This document shows, in pieces, positions 16,001 to 24,099 of a stretch of DNA of 35,854 bases (position 1 is the stretch's first letter; the number at the start of each line of letters is the position of its first letter). The notes below the pieces were generated by a model. It had not been told where the DNA came from. It made no database searches and saw nothing but the letters and a program-made list of their open reading frames with translations. The translations under genes and the position numbers were made by a program. This stretch comes from an uncultured Bacilli bacterium. GTDB lineage: Bacteria; Bacillota_I; Bacilli_A; RF39; UBA660. Location of the stretch: positions 1 to 35,854 of the forward strand of contig CAKOSE010000008.1 in NCBI GenBank assembly GCA_934102055.1, read 5' to 3'.

Positions 16001-16564
16001 ATGGAAAACTTAAATGATATAAAAAATGAGTTAAAACAAATTCAAGAAAATTTTAATCCTACAAAGTCTACGTATAGAATAATAGATAAAGTAATAAATG
16101 ATAATATGTCGATAGATCAAATGTTAAAGAGTTTATATAGTATAAAAGGAATAGAAAAGTATCCAGAGGATATAAAGGAAAAGTATTTTGAAATAGTAGA
16201 GAGTTTACAGAAGTTGTTAATTGTTCAAAGAAAGAGAGAAAAAAAGGAACAAGAAAATAAAAAAACAAAGGAATTAAAGGATATAATAGCAAGTATTGAG
16301 GAAAGGGAAGTAAAGGATAAAAAGGAGGAACCTTTTAAGAAAGAACCTGCTCCTGAAAAAATAAAACGAAATTTAGTAAAGTTACAAGAGAAATCTATTA
16401 AAGAAGCTAAAGAAAATTTATCGAAAAAGGAAGAGTTGAAAAAGGAAGAAAAAAAAGAAGATGTAAAGCAAGGGGATGCTAAGGATAAGAAAATATTTAA
16501 AATATTAATAGTAATGATAGCAATTTCTATAATACTAGGAGTTTTATTAATACTATTCTTATAA
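16001..16564 (+). CDS. Tail-anchored membrane protein of unknown function, smaller paralogue
   Basis: 187 aa. The N-terminal module matches the upstream protein: FNPTKSTYRIIDKVIN aligns with FDPQKSSYQTLMRAIN, and KYPEDIKEKYFEIVESLQKL aligns with DYPENLQNFFSETYKMLEAL. A highly charged Lys/Glu coiled coil occupies about 70-155, and a C-terminal membrane helix (ILIVMIAISIILGVLLILFL) ends the protein without a tail. It lacks the larger protein's middle domain. The SD GAGGTG lies just before the ATG. The gene stops 13 bp before folD, whose SD overlaps the stop codon, so it may be co-transcribed with folD. Its function is unknown; a coiled-coil partner of the upstream protein is a reasonable inference. 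Confidence 0.66.
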   Translation: MENLNDIKNELKQIQENFNPTKSTYRIIDKVINDNMSIDQMLKSLYSIKGIEKYPEDIKEKYFEIVESLQKLLIVQRKREKKEQENKKTKELKDIIASIEEREVKDKKEEPFKKEPAPEKIKRNLVKLQEKSIKEAKENLSKKEELKKEEKKEDVKQGDAKDKKIFKILIVMIAISIILGVLLILFL

Positions 16565-16577
16565 GGAGATGCAGATA

Positions 16578-17414
16578 ATGGATAAAATAATAGATGGGAA
16601 AGTGCTTCAAAAGGAAATAAAGGAAAAACTAGTAGCAGAGGTAAATGGCATAGATGAAAGGTTAAAGTTAGTAGTAATTCAGGTTGGAAATAATGAAGCT
16701 AGTAATATTTATGTAAGAAATAAAGGTAAGTTATGTAAAGAGGTAGGAATAGATTTTTGTCATCAAAAATATGATGATATAACAGAAAGTGATTTAATAA
16801 AGGAAATAGAAAAGTTAAATGATGATAAGACAGTAACAGGTATTTTGGTTCAACTACCTCTTCCAAGTACAATAAATGAAAAGAATGTAATAGAAAAGAT
16901 AGCTTATTATAAGGATGTTGATGGTTTAACTAGTAAAAATATAGGTAATTTGTTTGCAGGAAATGAGGCAATAGCGCCTTGTACAGCACTTGGAGTAATG
17001 GAAATATTAAAGAGTAAGAATGTTTCTATTGAAGGGGAAAATGCTGTTATTGTTGGAAGAAGTAAGCTTGTGGGACTGCCTTTAATAGCACTTCTTTTAA
17101 GGGAAAATGCAACGGTTACAACATGTCATTCAAAGACACAGAATCTAAAGGAAATAACAAAAGAAGCTGATATTTTAGTGGTAGCAATAGGAAAAAAGGA
17201 ATATATAGATAAATCTTATATAAAAGATGGTGCTGTAGTAATAGATGTAGGAATAAATAGGGAAGACGGAAAGTTATATGGAGATTGTAATAAAAATATA
17301 GAGGAAAAAGTAAAATATATGACTCCGGTTCCTGGGGGTGTTGGTCCATTAACAGTAATAATGTTAATTAATAATATAATAAAAGCACACAAACTTCAAA
17401 AAAAATTAAAATAG
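16578..17414 (+). CDS. folD: Bifunctional methylenetetrahydrofolate dehydrogenase/cyclohydrolase FolD
   Basis: 278 aa from the ATG at 16578, chosen because AAGGAG (16563-16568) lies 9 nt upstream; the ATG at 16569 abuts that SD. The enzyme converts 5,10-methylene-THF to 10-formyl-THF in the cytosol, feeding purine and formyl-methionyl-tRNA synthesis. Motifs run in order: VGNNEASNIYVRNKGK with the catalytic Tyr and Lys, LVQLPLP, DVDGL, PCTALGVMEIL, VIVGRSKLVGLPL for NADP, TTCHSKT, ADILVVAIGK, VIDVGIN and TPVPGGVGPLT. All core residues look intact. It follows the tail-anchored gene closely and is the last gene before the tRNA-Ser promoter. Confidence 0.96.
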   Translation: MDKIIDGKVLQKEIKEKLVAEVNGIDERLKLVVIQVGNNEASNIYVRNKGKLCKEVGIDFCHQKYDDITESDLIKEIEKLNDDKTVTGILVQLPLPSTINEKNVIEKIAYYKDVDGLTSKNIGNLFAGNEAIAPCTALGVMEILKSKNVSIEGENAVIVGRSKLVGLPLIALLLRENATVTTCHSKTQNLKEITKEADILVVAIGKKEYIDKSYIKDGAVVIDVGINREDGKLYGDCNKNIEEKVKYMTPVPGGVGPLTVIMLINNIIKAHKLQKKLK

Positions 17415-17416
17415 TC

Positions 17417-17445
17417 TTTACATATTAAAAATAATATCATATAAT
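17417..17445 (+). promoter_or_regulatory. Sigma-A-type promoter of tRNA-Ser
   Basis: TTTACA (17417-17422), 17 bp, TATAAT (17440-17445). The predicted start near 17452 falls at a small inverted repeat GCAC/GTGC (17452-17455, 17462-17465) directly before the tRNA. Confidence 0.8.
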
Positions 17446-17468
17446 TATTATGCACTAAGTTGTGCTTT

Positions 17469-17559
17469 GGAGTGGTACTCAAGAGGCTGAAGAGGCGCCC
17501 CTGCTAAGGGTGTAGGTCGGGTAACTGGCGCGAGGGTTCAAATCCCTCCCACTCCGCCA
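17469..17559 (+). tRNA. tRNA-Ser (anticodon GCU)
   Basis: Type II cloverleaf. The acceptor arms GGAGTGG (17469-17475) and CCACTCC (17549-17555) pair fully, with discriminator G and an encoded CCA. The anticodon stem CGCCC/GGGTG encloses the loop CTGCTAA, giving anticodon GCT, which reads AGC and AGU. A long variable arm (around GGTCGGGTAACTGGC) is diagnostic of tRNA-Ser. The T-arm GAGGG-TTCAAAT-CCCTC is intact. It is much more GC-rich than its surroundings, as expected for a tRNA. Confidence 0.96.
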
Positions 17560-17572
17560 TTAAGAAAATATT

Positions 17573-17595
17573 CCCTTATTTTATAAGGGTTTTAT
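17573..17595 (+). terminator. Intrinsic terminator of tRNA-Ser
   Basis: CCCTTAT/ATAAGGG (17573-17579, 17583-17589) forms a 7-bp stem with a 3-nt loop, followed by TTTTATT. Confidence 0.75.
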
Positions 17596-17646
17596 TATGT
17601 CTTGACGATATTAATTACACTAATGACACACTTTTAAAAAAATGAA

Positions 17647-17676
17647 TTTACAATTTATCTTGCTAGATGTTATAAT
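17647..17676 (+). promoter_or_regulatory. Promoter of the L,D-transpeptidase gene
   Basis: TTTACA (17647-17652), 18 bp, TATAAT (17671-17676). RNA would begin near 17683, leaving a leader of only about 10 nt before the ATG at 17693. Confidence 0.65.
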
Positions 17677-17692
17677 GAAGTAGTGATAATAG

Positions 17693-18886
17693 ATGAAGAA
17701 AAGGTTTAGTAAAATAGAAATATCGTGTTTAATAGTATTTGTAATAATAGCCATACTGTGTTTTGTTTGGTATTTTCTTTATGCTTATTTTGCAAATCCT
17801 GAAATAACTTTAAAAGGTGAAGATGTAGTTACGGTTGATTTAAAGGGGAATTATAAAGAACAAGGTGCGGAAGCTTACCTTGATGGAAAAAATATATCGG
17901 ATAGGATAAAAGTAAAGAGTAATTTAAATACAAGAGTTGTCGGAGATTATCAGGTAACATATGAGGTAACTAATTTAAAAGGACGTAGATCAAAACAAAT
18001 AGTTAGGACAATAAGAGTAAGGGATAATATAAAGCCTGAAATAAAATTAAAGAAGGGTAAGACTTATAAGACTCAGTATGGTCTTGATTATAAGGAACCT
18101 GGTTATGCTGCAACAGATAATTATGATGGAAATATAACAAATAAAGTTGAAGTAAAAGGCACAATAGATACAAGTAGTTTGGGAAGTTATAAACTTTATT
18201 ATTCAGTAGTAGATTCATCTGGGAATAAGACAACGAAGATAAGAACTGTAAAAGTAGTAGATGAGACTCCTCCGGTGATTAAATTAAGGGGAAAAAGTAG
18301 GGTAGTATTAAAAAAAGGTGAACCATATATAGATGAGGGTGTTATAGCTACTGATAACTATGATGGAGATGTAACATCAAAGGTAATAAAAAGGGGAAAA
18401 GTAAATACTAGTAAAACGGGATATTATAAGGTAACTTATAGTGTTGTGGATTCGTTTGGTAATTATCAAAGTACTGAAAGAACAGTGCAGGTGGGAACTA
18501 GAAGTGAGATAGATAAGGATAATTGTATAATGGTTTCTATTAAGGAACAAAAATTATGGTTTTATCAGAATGGTAATTTAGTTTTGACTTCTGGAGTAGT
18601 AACAGGAACAAAGAATACTTGGGATACAATAACTGGATCTTTTAGAATAAGAAGTAAGGCAATGGGGACTTATTTAACAGGAGCAGATTATAAGACTTGG
18701 GTAAATTATTGGATGTTGATAGATTATGGGACACAAATAGGGTTACATGATGCTACATGGAGAAGTTCTTTCGGTGGTTCAATTTATAAATATAATGGGT
18801 CTCATGGATGTGTAAATTTACCTTATGGGGTAGCAAAAAAAATATATAACAGGGCTAAAGTAGGAACTAAAGTTTATGTTTATTAA
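17693..18886 (+). CDS. L,D-transpeptidase (YkuD) with three Ig-like DUF5011-type domains
   Basis: 397 aa. An N-terminal signal-anchor helix (about 8-33) is followed by three bacterial Ig-like domains of the DUF5011 type at about 36-112, 115-190 and 192-268. Each carries YKEQG/YKEPG/YIDEG, a TDNYDG-type turn (in the second and third) and a G-Y-x-VTY strand. Residues about 275-397 are the YkuD catalytic domain, with His352 in GLHDATW and SHGCVN holding His371 and nucleophile Cys373. It would form 3-3 cross-links or attach proteins to peptidoglycan outside the membrane, with the Ig domains acting as a spacer. The SD is weak (AGTGAT) and the leader short. It is monocistronic, between clear promoter and terminator. 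Confidence 0.93.
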   Translation: MKKRFSKIEISCLIVFVIIAILCFVWYFLYAYFANPEITLKGEDVVTVDLKGNYKEQGAEAYLDGKNISDRIKVKSNLNTRVVGDYQVTYEVTNLKGRRSKQIVRTIRVRDNIKPEIKLKKGKTYKTQYGLDYKEPGYAATDNYDGNITNKVEVKGTIDTSSLGSYKLYYSVVDSSGNKTTKIRTVKVVDETPPVIKLRGKSRVVLKKGEPYIDEGVIATDNYDGDVTSKVIKRGKVNTSKTGYYKVTYSVVDSFGNYQSTERTVQVGTRSEIDKDNCIMVSIKEQKLWFYQNGNLVLTSGVVTGTKNTWDTITGSFRIRSKAMGTYLTGADYKTWVNYWMLIDYGTQIGLHDATWRSSFGGSIYKYNGSHGCVNLPYGVAKKIYNRAKVGTKVYVY

Positions 18887-18888
18887 AG

Positions 18889-18918
18889 ACTTTACTAACT
18901 TTTGTAAAGTTTTTTTAT
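18889..18918 (+). terminator. Intrinsic terminator
   Basis: ACTTTAC (18889-18895) pairs with GTAAAGT (18904-18910) around an 8-nt loop, followed by a run of six T. Confidence 0.8.
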
Positions 18919-19022
18919 CCTATTTTCATTTAAAAAAAATAGAAACATAGTATTTATTAAAAGTATTTACGAAAAAGTGTAAAAAAAATGAGAAATTTAT
19001 ATCAAAAAATGTATTTTTATGA

Positions 19023-19028
19023 TATAAT
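19023..19028 (+). promoter_or_regulatory. Putative -10 element of the 19075 gene
   Basis: TATAAT in the otherwise featureless AT-rich gap 18919-19074. No good -35 is visible at 16-18 bp. The leader would be about 40 nt. Confidence 0.4.
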
Positions 19029-19074
19029 TTTGCTAGTTGATTTATAGAAAACAAATACTAGGGACGTGATAACT

Positions 19075-20523
19075 ATGAAAGTATGTAAAAAATGTAAAAA
19101 ACATGTAACAAATAAATCTAAAATATGTAAATTTTGTGGAGCTGATGTAAGTAAAGCTAAGATAGTTCCGAATAACAATAAAGTTGCTTTGAAAAAAGTT
19201 TCAGATAATGCAAAAAAACTGAATAAGAAAGAAAAATTAGATATAACAAGTAAAACAGAGTTAAAAGATACGAATGAGAGATTAAATTTAAAAATAGAAT
19301 TAGTAAATGATTTTAATACTAAAAAAGAGTTAATAAAGAACAAGACAAAAAAGATAAAGAAACAAGGGTATAAAAAAGTGAAACAAGTTCCAAGTTTGAT
19401 TAATAGGGCAAAGGATAAGAGTATAAAAGCAGTAAAAAAAGTAAGGGGTACTACATTAAAACTATTGGGACAAGTAAAAAGTAAGTTGTCTAGTTTGGTT
19501 ATAAAGCTTAAGAAAATAGATATCAAAAGTAAAGTTTGTAATTTAAAGACAAAGTTAATAAGTTTTATTGATAATCAAAAAGAGAAATTAAGTAGTTTAA
19601 AAAATAAGATTGTTAAAATACTAGAGGATAAGAAAAAAGTTAGGCTAAATAATGTGAAGCAAAAGCCTATTAAGACAAAGCAAAAACCTATTAAATTTAA
19701 AGAGAAAAATGTTAAAGTTAAAGATAAGATTTGTGTAAAACAATCAAAGTTGGTTGATTTTAAACAAGAGTTATCTCAGAAAATAAAAGGGTTGGGTAAT
19801 GCTTTTAGGGCAAAATTTGATAGTTTAAAACAAGTAATTGGTAAAAGTAAACCAGTAACAAATAGATTAAGTTTAAAGATTTTAGTTATAGGTTTTGTTT
19901 CTTTGGTAGCACTCGGAACATTTTCTTATTTTGGAGTTGATGCTTATAAAGATTTAACAAGTGAAGAGAAGACTTTGGCAATTGGAGAACAGGCTACGAC
20001 TGATAAGATATTTAGTATGGGTGATCTTATTACTTATAAGGGAGTAGATTATAAGGTTGTAAAGGTTGAAACTTCTGAAGGAAATAGTTATAAGGCTCCA
20101 AAAGAGGGAAATGAGTTTTTGATAGTAACAATATACATGAAGAATAATACTGGTGAAAAGGTTCCATATAGTTATGTTAATTACACTATGTCTAATAGTA
20201 ATGGAGAAGAAAAAACAAGAATATTTACATCTATAAATGTAAAGGATGCACTTTATTCAGGAAATTTAGTTATTGGAGGTATTAAAACTGGTTCAATGGT
20301 TTTTGAACAGCCAAAAGATGATCCAAAGTTGAGAATAAATTTCTATGAACTTAAGAAGGGCGATAATGGTGAGGATGTAATTGATTATAGTAAAAAGGTA
20401 TTTTCAGTAAGCATTAAGGTTCCTACTAAGGAAGAACAAGATATGGAAAAAGAACAAAAAAATTTAAAAGAAACTGAAACAAAAGAAGTGTCACAAAAGA
20501 ATTTGAGTAATAAAAAGAATTAA
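19075..20523 (+). CDS. Zinc-ribbon, Lys-rich, single-TM protein with extracellular DUF4352-like domain
   Basis: 482 aa from the ATG at 19075, chosen because GTGAT lies four bases upstream; GTG 19066 is inside that SD. An N-terminal zinc ribbon (CKKCKKHVTNKSKICKFCG) holds two CxxC pairs. Residues about 25-265 are an unusually basic, low-complexity region with repeated KxKxK and helix-forming stretches, including near-repeats KQKPIKTKQKPIKFK. One TM helix follows (about 267-287, ILVIGFVSLVALGTFSYF). Residues about 310-455 form a beta-rich DUF4352/telokin-like domain (FSMGDLITYKGVDYKVVKVE, EFLIVTIYMKNNTGE) outside the membrane. The cytoplasmic part could contact nucleic acid or acidic partners, which is inference. 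Function unknown. It is monocistronic. Confidence 0.75.
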   Translation: MKVCKKCKKHVTNKSKICKFCGADVSKAKIVPNNNKVALKKVSDNAKKLNKKEKLDITSKTELKDTNERLNLKIELVNDFNTKKELIKNKTKKIKKQGYKKVKQVPSLINRAKDKSIKAVKKVRGTTLKLLGQVKSKLSSLVIKLKKIDIKSKVCNLKTKLISFIDNQKEKLSSLKNKIVKILEDKKKVRLNNVKQKPIKTKQKPIKFKEKNVKVKDKICVKQSKLVDFKQELSQKIKGLGNAFRAKFDSLKQVIGKSKPVTNRLSLKILVIGFVSLVALGTFSYFGVDAYKDLTSEEKTLAIGEQATTDKIFSMGDLITYKGVDYKVVKVETSEGNSYKAPKEGNEFLIVTIYMKNNTGEKVPYSYVNYTMSNSNGEEKTRIFTSINVKDALYSGNLVIGGIKTGSMVFEQPKDDPKLRINFYELKKGDNGEDVIDYSKKVFSVSIKVPTKEEQDMEKEQKNLKETETKEVSQKNLSNKKN

Positions 20524-20555
20524 CTATAAGATGAATGCTTGTAGTTTTTTTCTTT
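20522..20555 (+). terminator. Intrinsic terminator
   Basis: AACTATAAG (20522-20530) pairs with CTTGTAGTT (20538-20546) with one wobble and a 7-nt loop, followed by a T-rich tract. Confidence 0.75.
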
Positions 20556-20656
20556 TATAGAAAGGTATATCTTTTGATTTAAAATGTGAATAAAAATTAT
20601 AAAATTTTATCATTATTTAAGTGTGAAATGAAAATTATCAAAAAAAAATAAAAAAA

Positions 20657-20683
20657 TTAGCACTCATATATTGACAATGCTAA
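20657..20683 (+). promoter_or_regulatory. CIRCE operator 1 (HrcA-binding)
   Basis: TTAGCACTC (20657-20665), 9-bp spacer, CAATGCTAA (20675-20683). The left arm is perfect and the right arm matches 7 of 9 of the consensus GAGTGCTAA. It overlaps the -35 box of the hrcA promoter. Confidence 0.92.
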
Positions 20684-20699
20684 TGCATAATATTATAAT
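20671..20699 (+). promoter_or_regulatory. Sigma-A promoter of the hrcA heat-shock operon
   Basis: Consensus TTGACA (20671-20676), 17 bp, consensus TATAAT (20694-20699). CIRCE 1 covers the -35 and CIRCE 2 covers the predicted RNA start near 20706, so HrcA binding at either site should block it. Confidence 0.92.
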
Positions 20700-20703
20700 G
20701 GTA

Positions 20704-20730
20704 TTAGCACTTGAGTATTAATGGTGCTAG
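20704..20730 (+). promoter_or_regulatory. CIRCE operator 2 (HrcA-binding)
   Basis: TTAGCACTT (20704-20712), 9-bp spacer, TGGTGCTAG (20722-20730). The inner 7-bp arms TTAGCAC/GTGCTAG are nearly perfect with the standard spacing, though the outer bases diverge from consensus. Confidence 0.82.
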
Positions 20731-20744
20731 AAGAGGTGTTTTGT

Positions 20745-21734
20745 ATGCTTACGACAAGACAAGAAAGGGTTTTGGAAGTTATAATTAGAGAATATGTTAA
20801 GAATGTTACACCGGTAGGATCAAAGTTAATATGTGACGAGCTTAATTGTTCATCTGCGACAATAAGAAATGAAATGTCATCTTTAGAAAATTTAGGTTAT
20901 TTAGAGAAGACACATATTTCATCAGGTAGGATTCCTAGTGAAAAGGGTTATAGATATTATGTAGATAATTTGATGAAACCTAAGGAAATGACTGGTGAAG
21001 ATATGTTAAAACTCCAGACAATTTTTAATAATAATAAACTTGAGTTAAATGATTGTTTAAAGAGGAGTTTAGAATTAATTTCAGAACTTACCGATTATAC
21101 ATCTGTAGTACTTGGTTCAAGTTCTAGTGAAAATAAGTTAAAAAAAGTTGAAGTTCTTCCACTTGATAAAGAAAAGTTATTGGCAATTATAATAACTGAT
21201 AAGGGACATATAGAACATAAACAAATAAAGATGAGTGGAGTAAGCCTAGAGGAAATTAGTAAGAGTGTTGAACTGATAAATAAATTAATTGTAGGAACAC
21301 CAATCTGTGAAGTGAAAGAAAAACTTGAGTTTGAGGTGAAGCCTATAATTAATAAATATGTTAAGCAACATGAAACAATATATAATGCTTTTTATGATGT
21401 GTTTAATGATTTTGTTATAAAGAGTGATATTTCGTTTGTTGGAAAGAATAAGATTTTAAATCAACCTGAGTTTAATAATGTTGAAAAGATAAAGAAGTTA
21501 TTTACTAAACTTGATGATGAAAGTACATTAAGACATATTGAAGAGGATAATAATGATATAAGTATTTATATAGGTAATGAAACGAATTTAGATGAGGATG
21601 TAACAGTTATTAAAACGAAGTATAAGGCAGATGGTGAAGAGGGAGAAGTTGCTATAATAGGTCCTAAAAGAATGGAATATTCTAAGGTAGTATCGCTTTT
21701 AAATTATATAAAGAAAAACCTAAATAAGAAATAA
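20745..21734 (+). CDS. hrcA: Heat-inducible transcription repressor HrcA
   Basis: 329 aa from the ATG at 20745, chosen because AGAGGTG (20732-20738) lies 6 nt upstream and the N-terminus MLTTRQERVLEVIIREYV is the family norm. The ATG at 20721 lies in CIRCE 2. A winged helix-turn-helix (residues about 1-75, TPVGSKLICDELNCSSATIRNEMSSLE) is followed by GYLEKTHISSGRIPSEKGYRYYV, then the dimerisation and GAF-like domains. It binds CIRCE and represses the operon, and is activated by GroE chaperonin in known systems. It is the first gene of hrcA-grpE-dnaK-pepF-dnaJ and autoregulated through the two operators. Confidence 0.96.
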   Translation: MLTTRQERVLEVIIREYVKNVTPVGSKLICDELNCSSATIRNEMSSLENLGYLEKTHISSGRIPSEKGYRYYVDNLMKPKEMTGEDMLKLQTIFNNNKLELNDCLKRSLELISELTDYTSVVLGSSSSENKLKKVEVLPLDKEKLLAIIITDKGHIEHKQIKMSGVSLEEISKSVELINKLIVGTPICEVKEKLEFEVKPIINKYVKQHETIYNAFYDVFNDFVIKSDISFVGKNKILNQPEFNNVEKIKKLFTKLDDESTLRHIEEDNNDISIYIGNETNLDEDVTVIKTKYKADGEEGEVAIIGPKRMEYSKVVSLLNYIKKNLNKK

Positions 21735-21744
21735 AGGAGTGCTT

Positions 21745-22272
21745 ATGGAAAAAGAAGAAAAACAAGAGGCAACACCAGTTGAGGAACAAAAGAAAGAGAA
21801 AGTTAATAAGAAAGAAAAAAAGAATAAACATGAACAGGAACTTTTAGAAAAGTTAAAAAATTTAGAGGAAGAAACTTTAAGAGCAAAGGCAGATTTAATT
21901 AATTATCGTAAGCGTAAAGATGAAGAGGTATCGAATTTATTAAAATACTCAAATCATGATATATTAGCATCGTTACTTAAGGTACAAGATAATTTTGAAA
22001 GGGTCATAAATAAGGATGATTTATCTGAAGAGTTGAAAACGTATTTGGAAGGTTTCAAACTTATCTACAATCAAATAAAGGAAATATTGAGTGCTAATGA
22101 TGTTAAGGAAATTGAAGCACTTGGTAAACAGTTTGATCCTATGTTTCATCAATCAGTAGCTATGAGAAAGGATGAGACTAAGGAATCAGGTGAGGTTTTA
22201 GAAGTATATCAAAAAGGATATACATATAAAGACAAAGTTTTAAGACCAGTAATGGTTATAATAAATGAATAA
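21745..22272 (+). CDS. grpE: Nucleotide exchange factor GrpE
   Basis: 175 aa from the ATG at 21745, chosen because AAAGGAG (21733-21739) ends 5 nt upstream. A charged, disordered N-terminus is followed by the long dimeric coiled coil (about 30-75, LLEKLKNLEEETLRAKADLINYRKRKDEE) and the beta wing with the GrpE signature FDPMFHQSVAM, ending VLRPVMVIINE. It releases ADP from DnaK and couples chaperone cycling to temperature. It sits 10 bp after hrcA and 17 bp before dnaK. Confidence 0.96.
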   Translation: MEKEEKQEATPVEEQKKEKVNKKEKKNKHEQELLEKLKNLEEETLRAKADLINYRKRKDEEVSNLLKYSNHDILASLLKVQDNFERVINKDDLSEELKTYLEGFKLIYNQIKEILSANDVKEIEALGKQFDPMFHQSVAMRKDETKESGEVLEVYQKGYTYKDKVLRPVMVIINE

Positions 22273-22289
22273 GAAAGAAGGAGATTTTT

Positions 22290-24095
22290 ATGAGTAAAAT
22301 TATAGGTATAGACTTAGGTACAACAAATAGTTGTGTCGCAGTTCTTGAAGCTGGGGAAGCTAAGGTAATCCCAAATCCAGAAGGTAATAGAACAACACCT
22401 TCGATAGTATGTATGAAAAATGGAGAAATAATAGTAGGAGATGCTGCAAAGCGTCAAGCTGAAACAAATCCTAATACAGTTCGTAGTGTAAAGAGACTTA
22501 TGGGTACGAAAGAGAAAGTTGAAATGGAAGGAAAGAAGTATGGTGCAGAAGAAGTAAGTGCAATGATTTTAGGTGATCTTAAGAAAAGTGCAGAAGCTTA
22601 CTTAGGTGAAAAGGTAACAAAAGCAGTTATTACAGTTCCAGCTTATTTTAATGATGCACAACGTCAAGCTACTAAGAATGCTGGTAAGATTGCAGGTCTT
22701 GAAGTAGAAAGAATTATTAATGAACCAACTGCAGCTTCACTTGCATATGGTTTAGATAAACAAGAAAAGATGCAAACAATTTTAGTTTATGACTTAGGTG
22801 GAGGAACATTTGATGTATCAATCCTAGAATTAGGTGAAGGTGTATTTGAAGTTAAAGCTACAAATGGAAATAACCATCTTGGTGGTGATGATTTTGATGA
22901 AGTAATTATTGAGTATTTAGTTGAAGAATTTAAAAAGCAAAATGGTATTGATTTATCAAAAGATAAAATGGCAATGCAACGTCTTAAAGAAGCTGCAGAA
23001 AAGGCTAAGAAGGATTTATCTGGAGTTACTACAACACAAATATCTTGTCCATTTATAACACAAGGTAGTGATGGGCCACTTCATTTAGATATGACACTTA
23101 CTCGTGCTAAATTTGAAGATTTAGTTAGAGATTTAGTAGAATCTACATTAAAACCAGTAAGAAATGCTTTAAAGGATGCTGGAATGAAAAAAGAAGATAT
23201 TGATCAAGTAATATTAGTTGGTGGTTCTACACGTATTCCAATGGTTCAAGAATTAATTAAGAAGGAATTAGGTAAGGAACCAAATAAATCAGTTAACCCA
23301 GATGAAGTAGTTGCAATGGGTGCAGCAATTCAAGGGGGAGTACTTACTGGAGATGTTAATGATATAGTACTTCTTGATGTTACACCACTTTCACTTGGTA
23401 TTGAAACTTTAGGAAATGTAATGACAACATTAATTCCAAGAAATACAACTATTCCAACAAGTAAGAGTCAAGTGTTCTCAACTGCTGCAGATAATCAACC
23501 AGCGGTAGATATTCATGTTCTACAAGGTGAAAGACCAATGGCTGCAGATAATAAGACACTTGGAAGATTCCAACTTACAAATATACCACCAGCACCACGT
23601 GGAGTACCTCAAATTGAAGTAAAATTTGATATAGATGCAAACGGTATAGTAAATGTAACTGCTAAAGATCTTGGAACTAATAAGGAACAAAAAATAACAA
23701 TTACATCTAATACAACTTTATCTGAAGAAGAAATTGATAAAATGATGAAAGAAGCTGAAGCAAATCGTGCTGCAGATGAAAAGAAAAAAGCTGAAGCTGA
23801 TGCAATAAATGAAGCAGAATCAATGGTATTCCAAACTGAAAAAGCAATAAAAGATCTTGGTGATAAGATAGATGATAAGGAAAAAGAAGAAGCTGAAGAA
23901 AAAGTTAAAGCTTTAAAAGAAGCAATAGATAAAAAAGATGTTGAAGATATAAATAAAAAACGTGAAGAACTTCAAGAAGTTACATATAAATTAGCAGCAA
24001 AAGTTTATGAACAAGCTAGTAAAGAACAAGCTAATCAAACAAATGAAGAACCTAAACAAGATGATGTAAAAGAAGCAGATTTTGAAGAAAAATAG
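22290..24095 (+). CDS. dnaK: Chaperone protein DnaK (Hsp70)
   Basis: 601 aa, typical of Firmicute DnaK. The nucleotide-binding domain has IGIDLGTTNSCVAV, VITVPAYFNDAQRQAT, VYDLGGGTFDVSIL and VILVGGSTRIPMVQ. The linker VLLDVTPLSLGIET leads to the substrate-binding domain, a helical lid and an acidic tail (QDDVKEADFEEK). It refolds and protects proteins in an ATP cycle driven by DnaJ and GrpE. CGT arginine codons and other translation-friendly choices are more frequent here than in neighbouring genes, which fits high expression. It has a good SD (AAGGAG). A hairpin without a T-run follows the stop. Confidence 0.98.
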   Translation: MSKIIGIDLGTTNSCVAVLEAGEAKVIPNPEGNRTTPSIVCMKNGEIIVGDAAKRQAETNPNTVRSVKRLMGTKEKVEMEGKKYGAEEVSAMILGDLKKSAEAYLGEKVTKAVITVPAYFNDAQRQATKNAGKIAGLEVERIINEPTAASLAYGLDKQEKMQTILVYDLGGGTFDVSILELGEGVFEVKATNGNNHLGGDDFDEVIIEYLVEEFKKQNGIDLSKDKMAMQRLKEAAEKAKKDLSGVTTTQISCPFITQGSDGPLHLDMTLTRAKFEDLVRDLVESTLKPVRNALKDAGMKKEDIDQVILVGGSTRIPMVQELIKKELGKEPNKSVNPDEVVAMGAAIQGGVLTGDVNDIVLLDVTPLSLGIETLGNVMTTLIPRNTTIPTSKSQVFSTAADNQPAVDIHVLQGERPMAADNKTLGRFQLTNIPPAPRGVPQIEVKFDIDANGIVNVTAKDLGTNKEQKITITSNTTLSEEEIDKMMKEAEANRAADEKKKAEADAINEAESMVFQTEKAIKDLGDKIDDKEKEEAEEKVKALKEAIDKKDVEDINKKREELQEVTYKLAAKVYEQASKEQANQTNEEPKQDDVKEADFEEK

Positions 24096-24099
24096 TAGT

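Noticed and set aside
17602..17607. TTGACG between the tRNA terminator and the L,D-transpeptidase gene as a second promoter
   Set aside because: No -10 match at any usual spacing; the TTTACA/TATAAT pair at 17647-17676 is better.
19017..19526. 169-aa minus-strand ORF, Phe- and Leu-rich
   Set aside because: It is the complement of the Lys-rich linker (AAA read as TTT), with no SD; a composition artefact.
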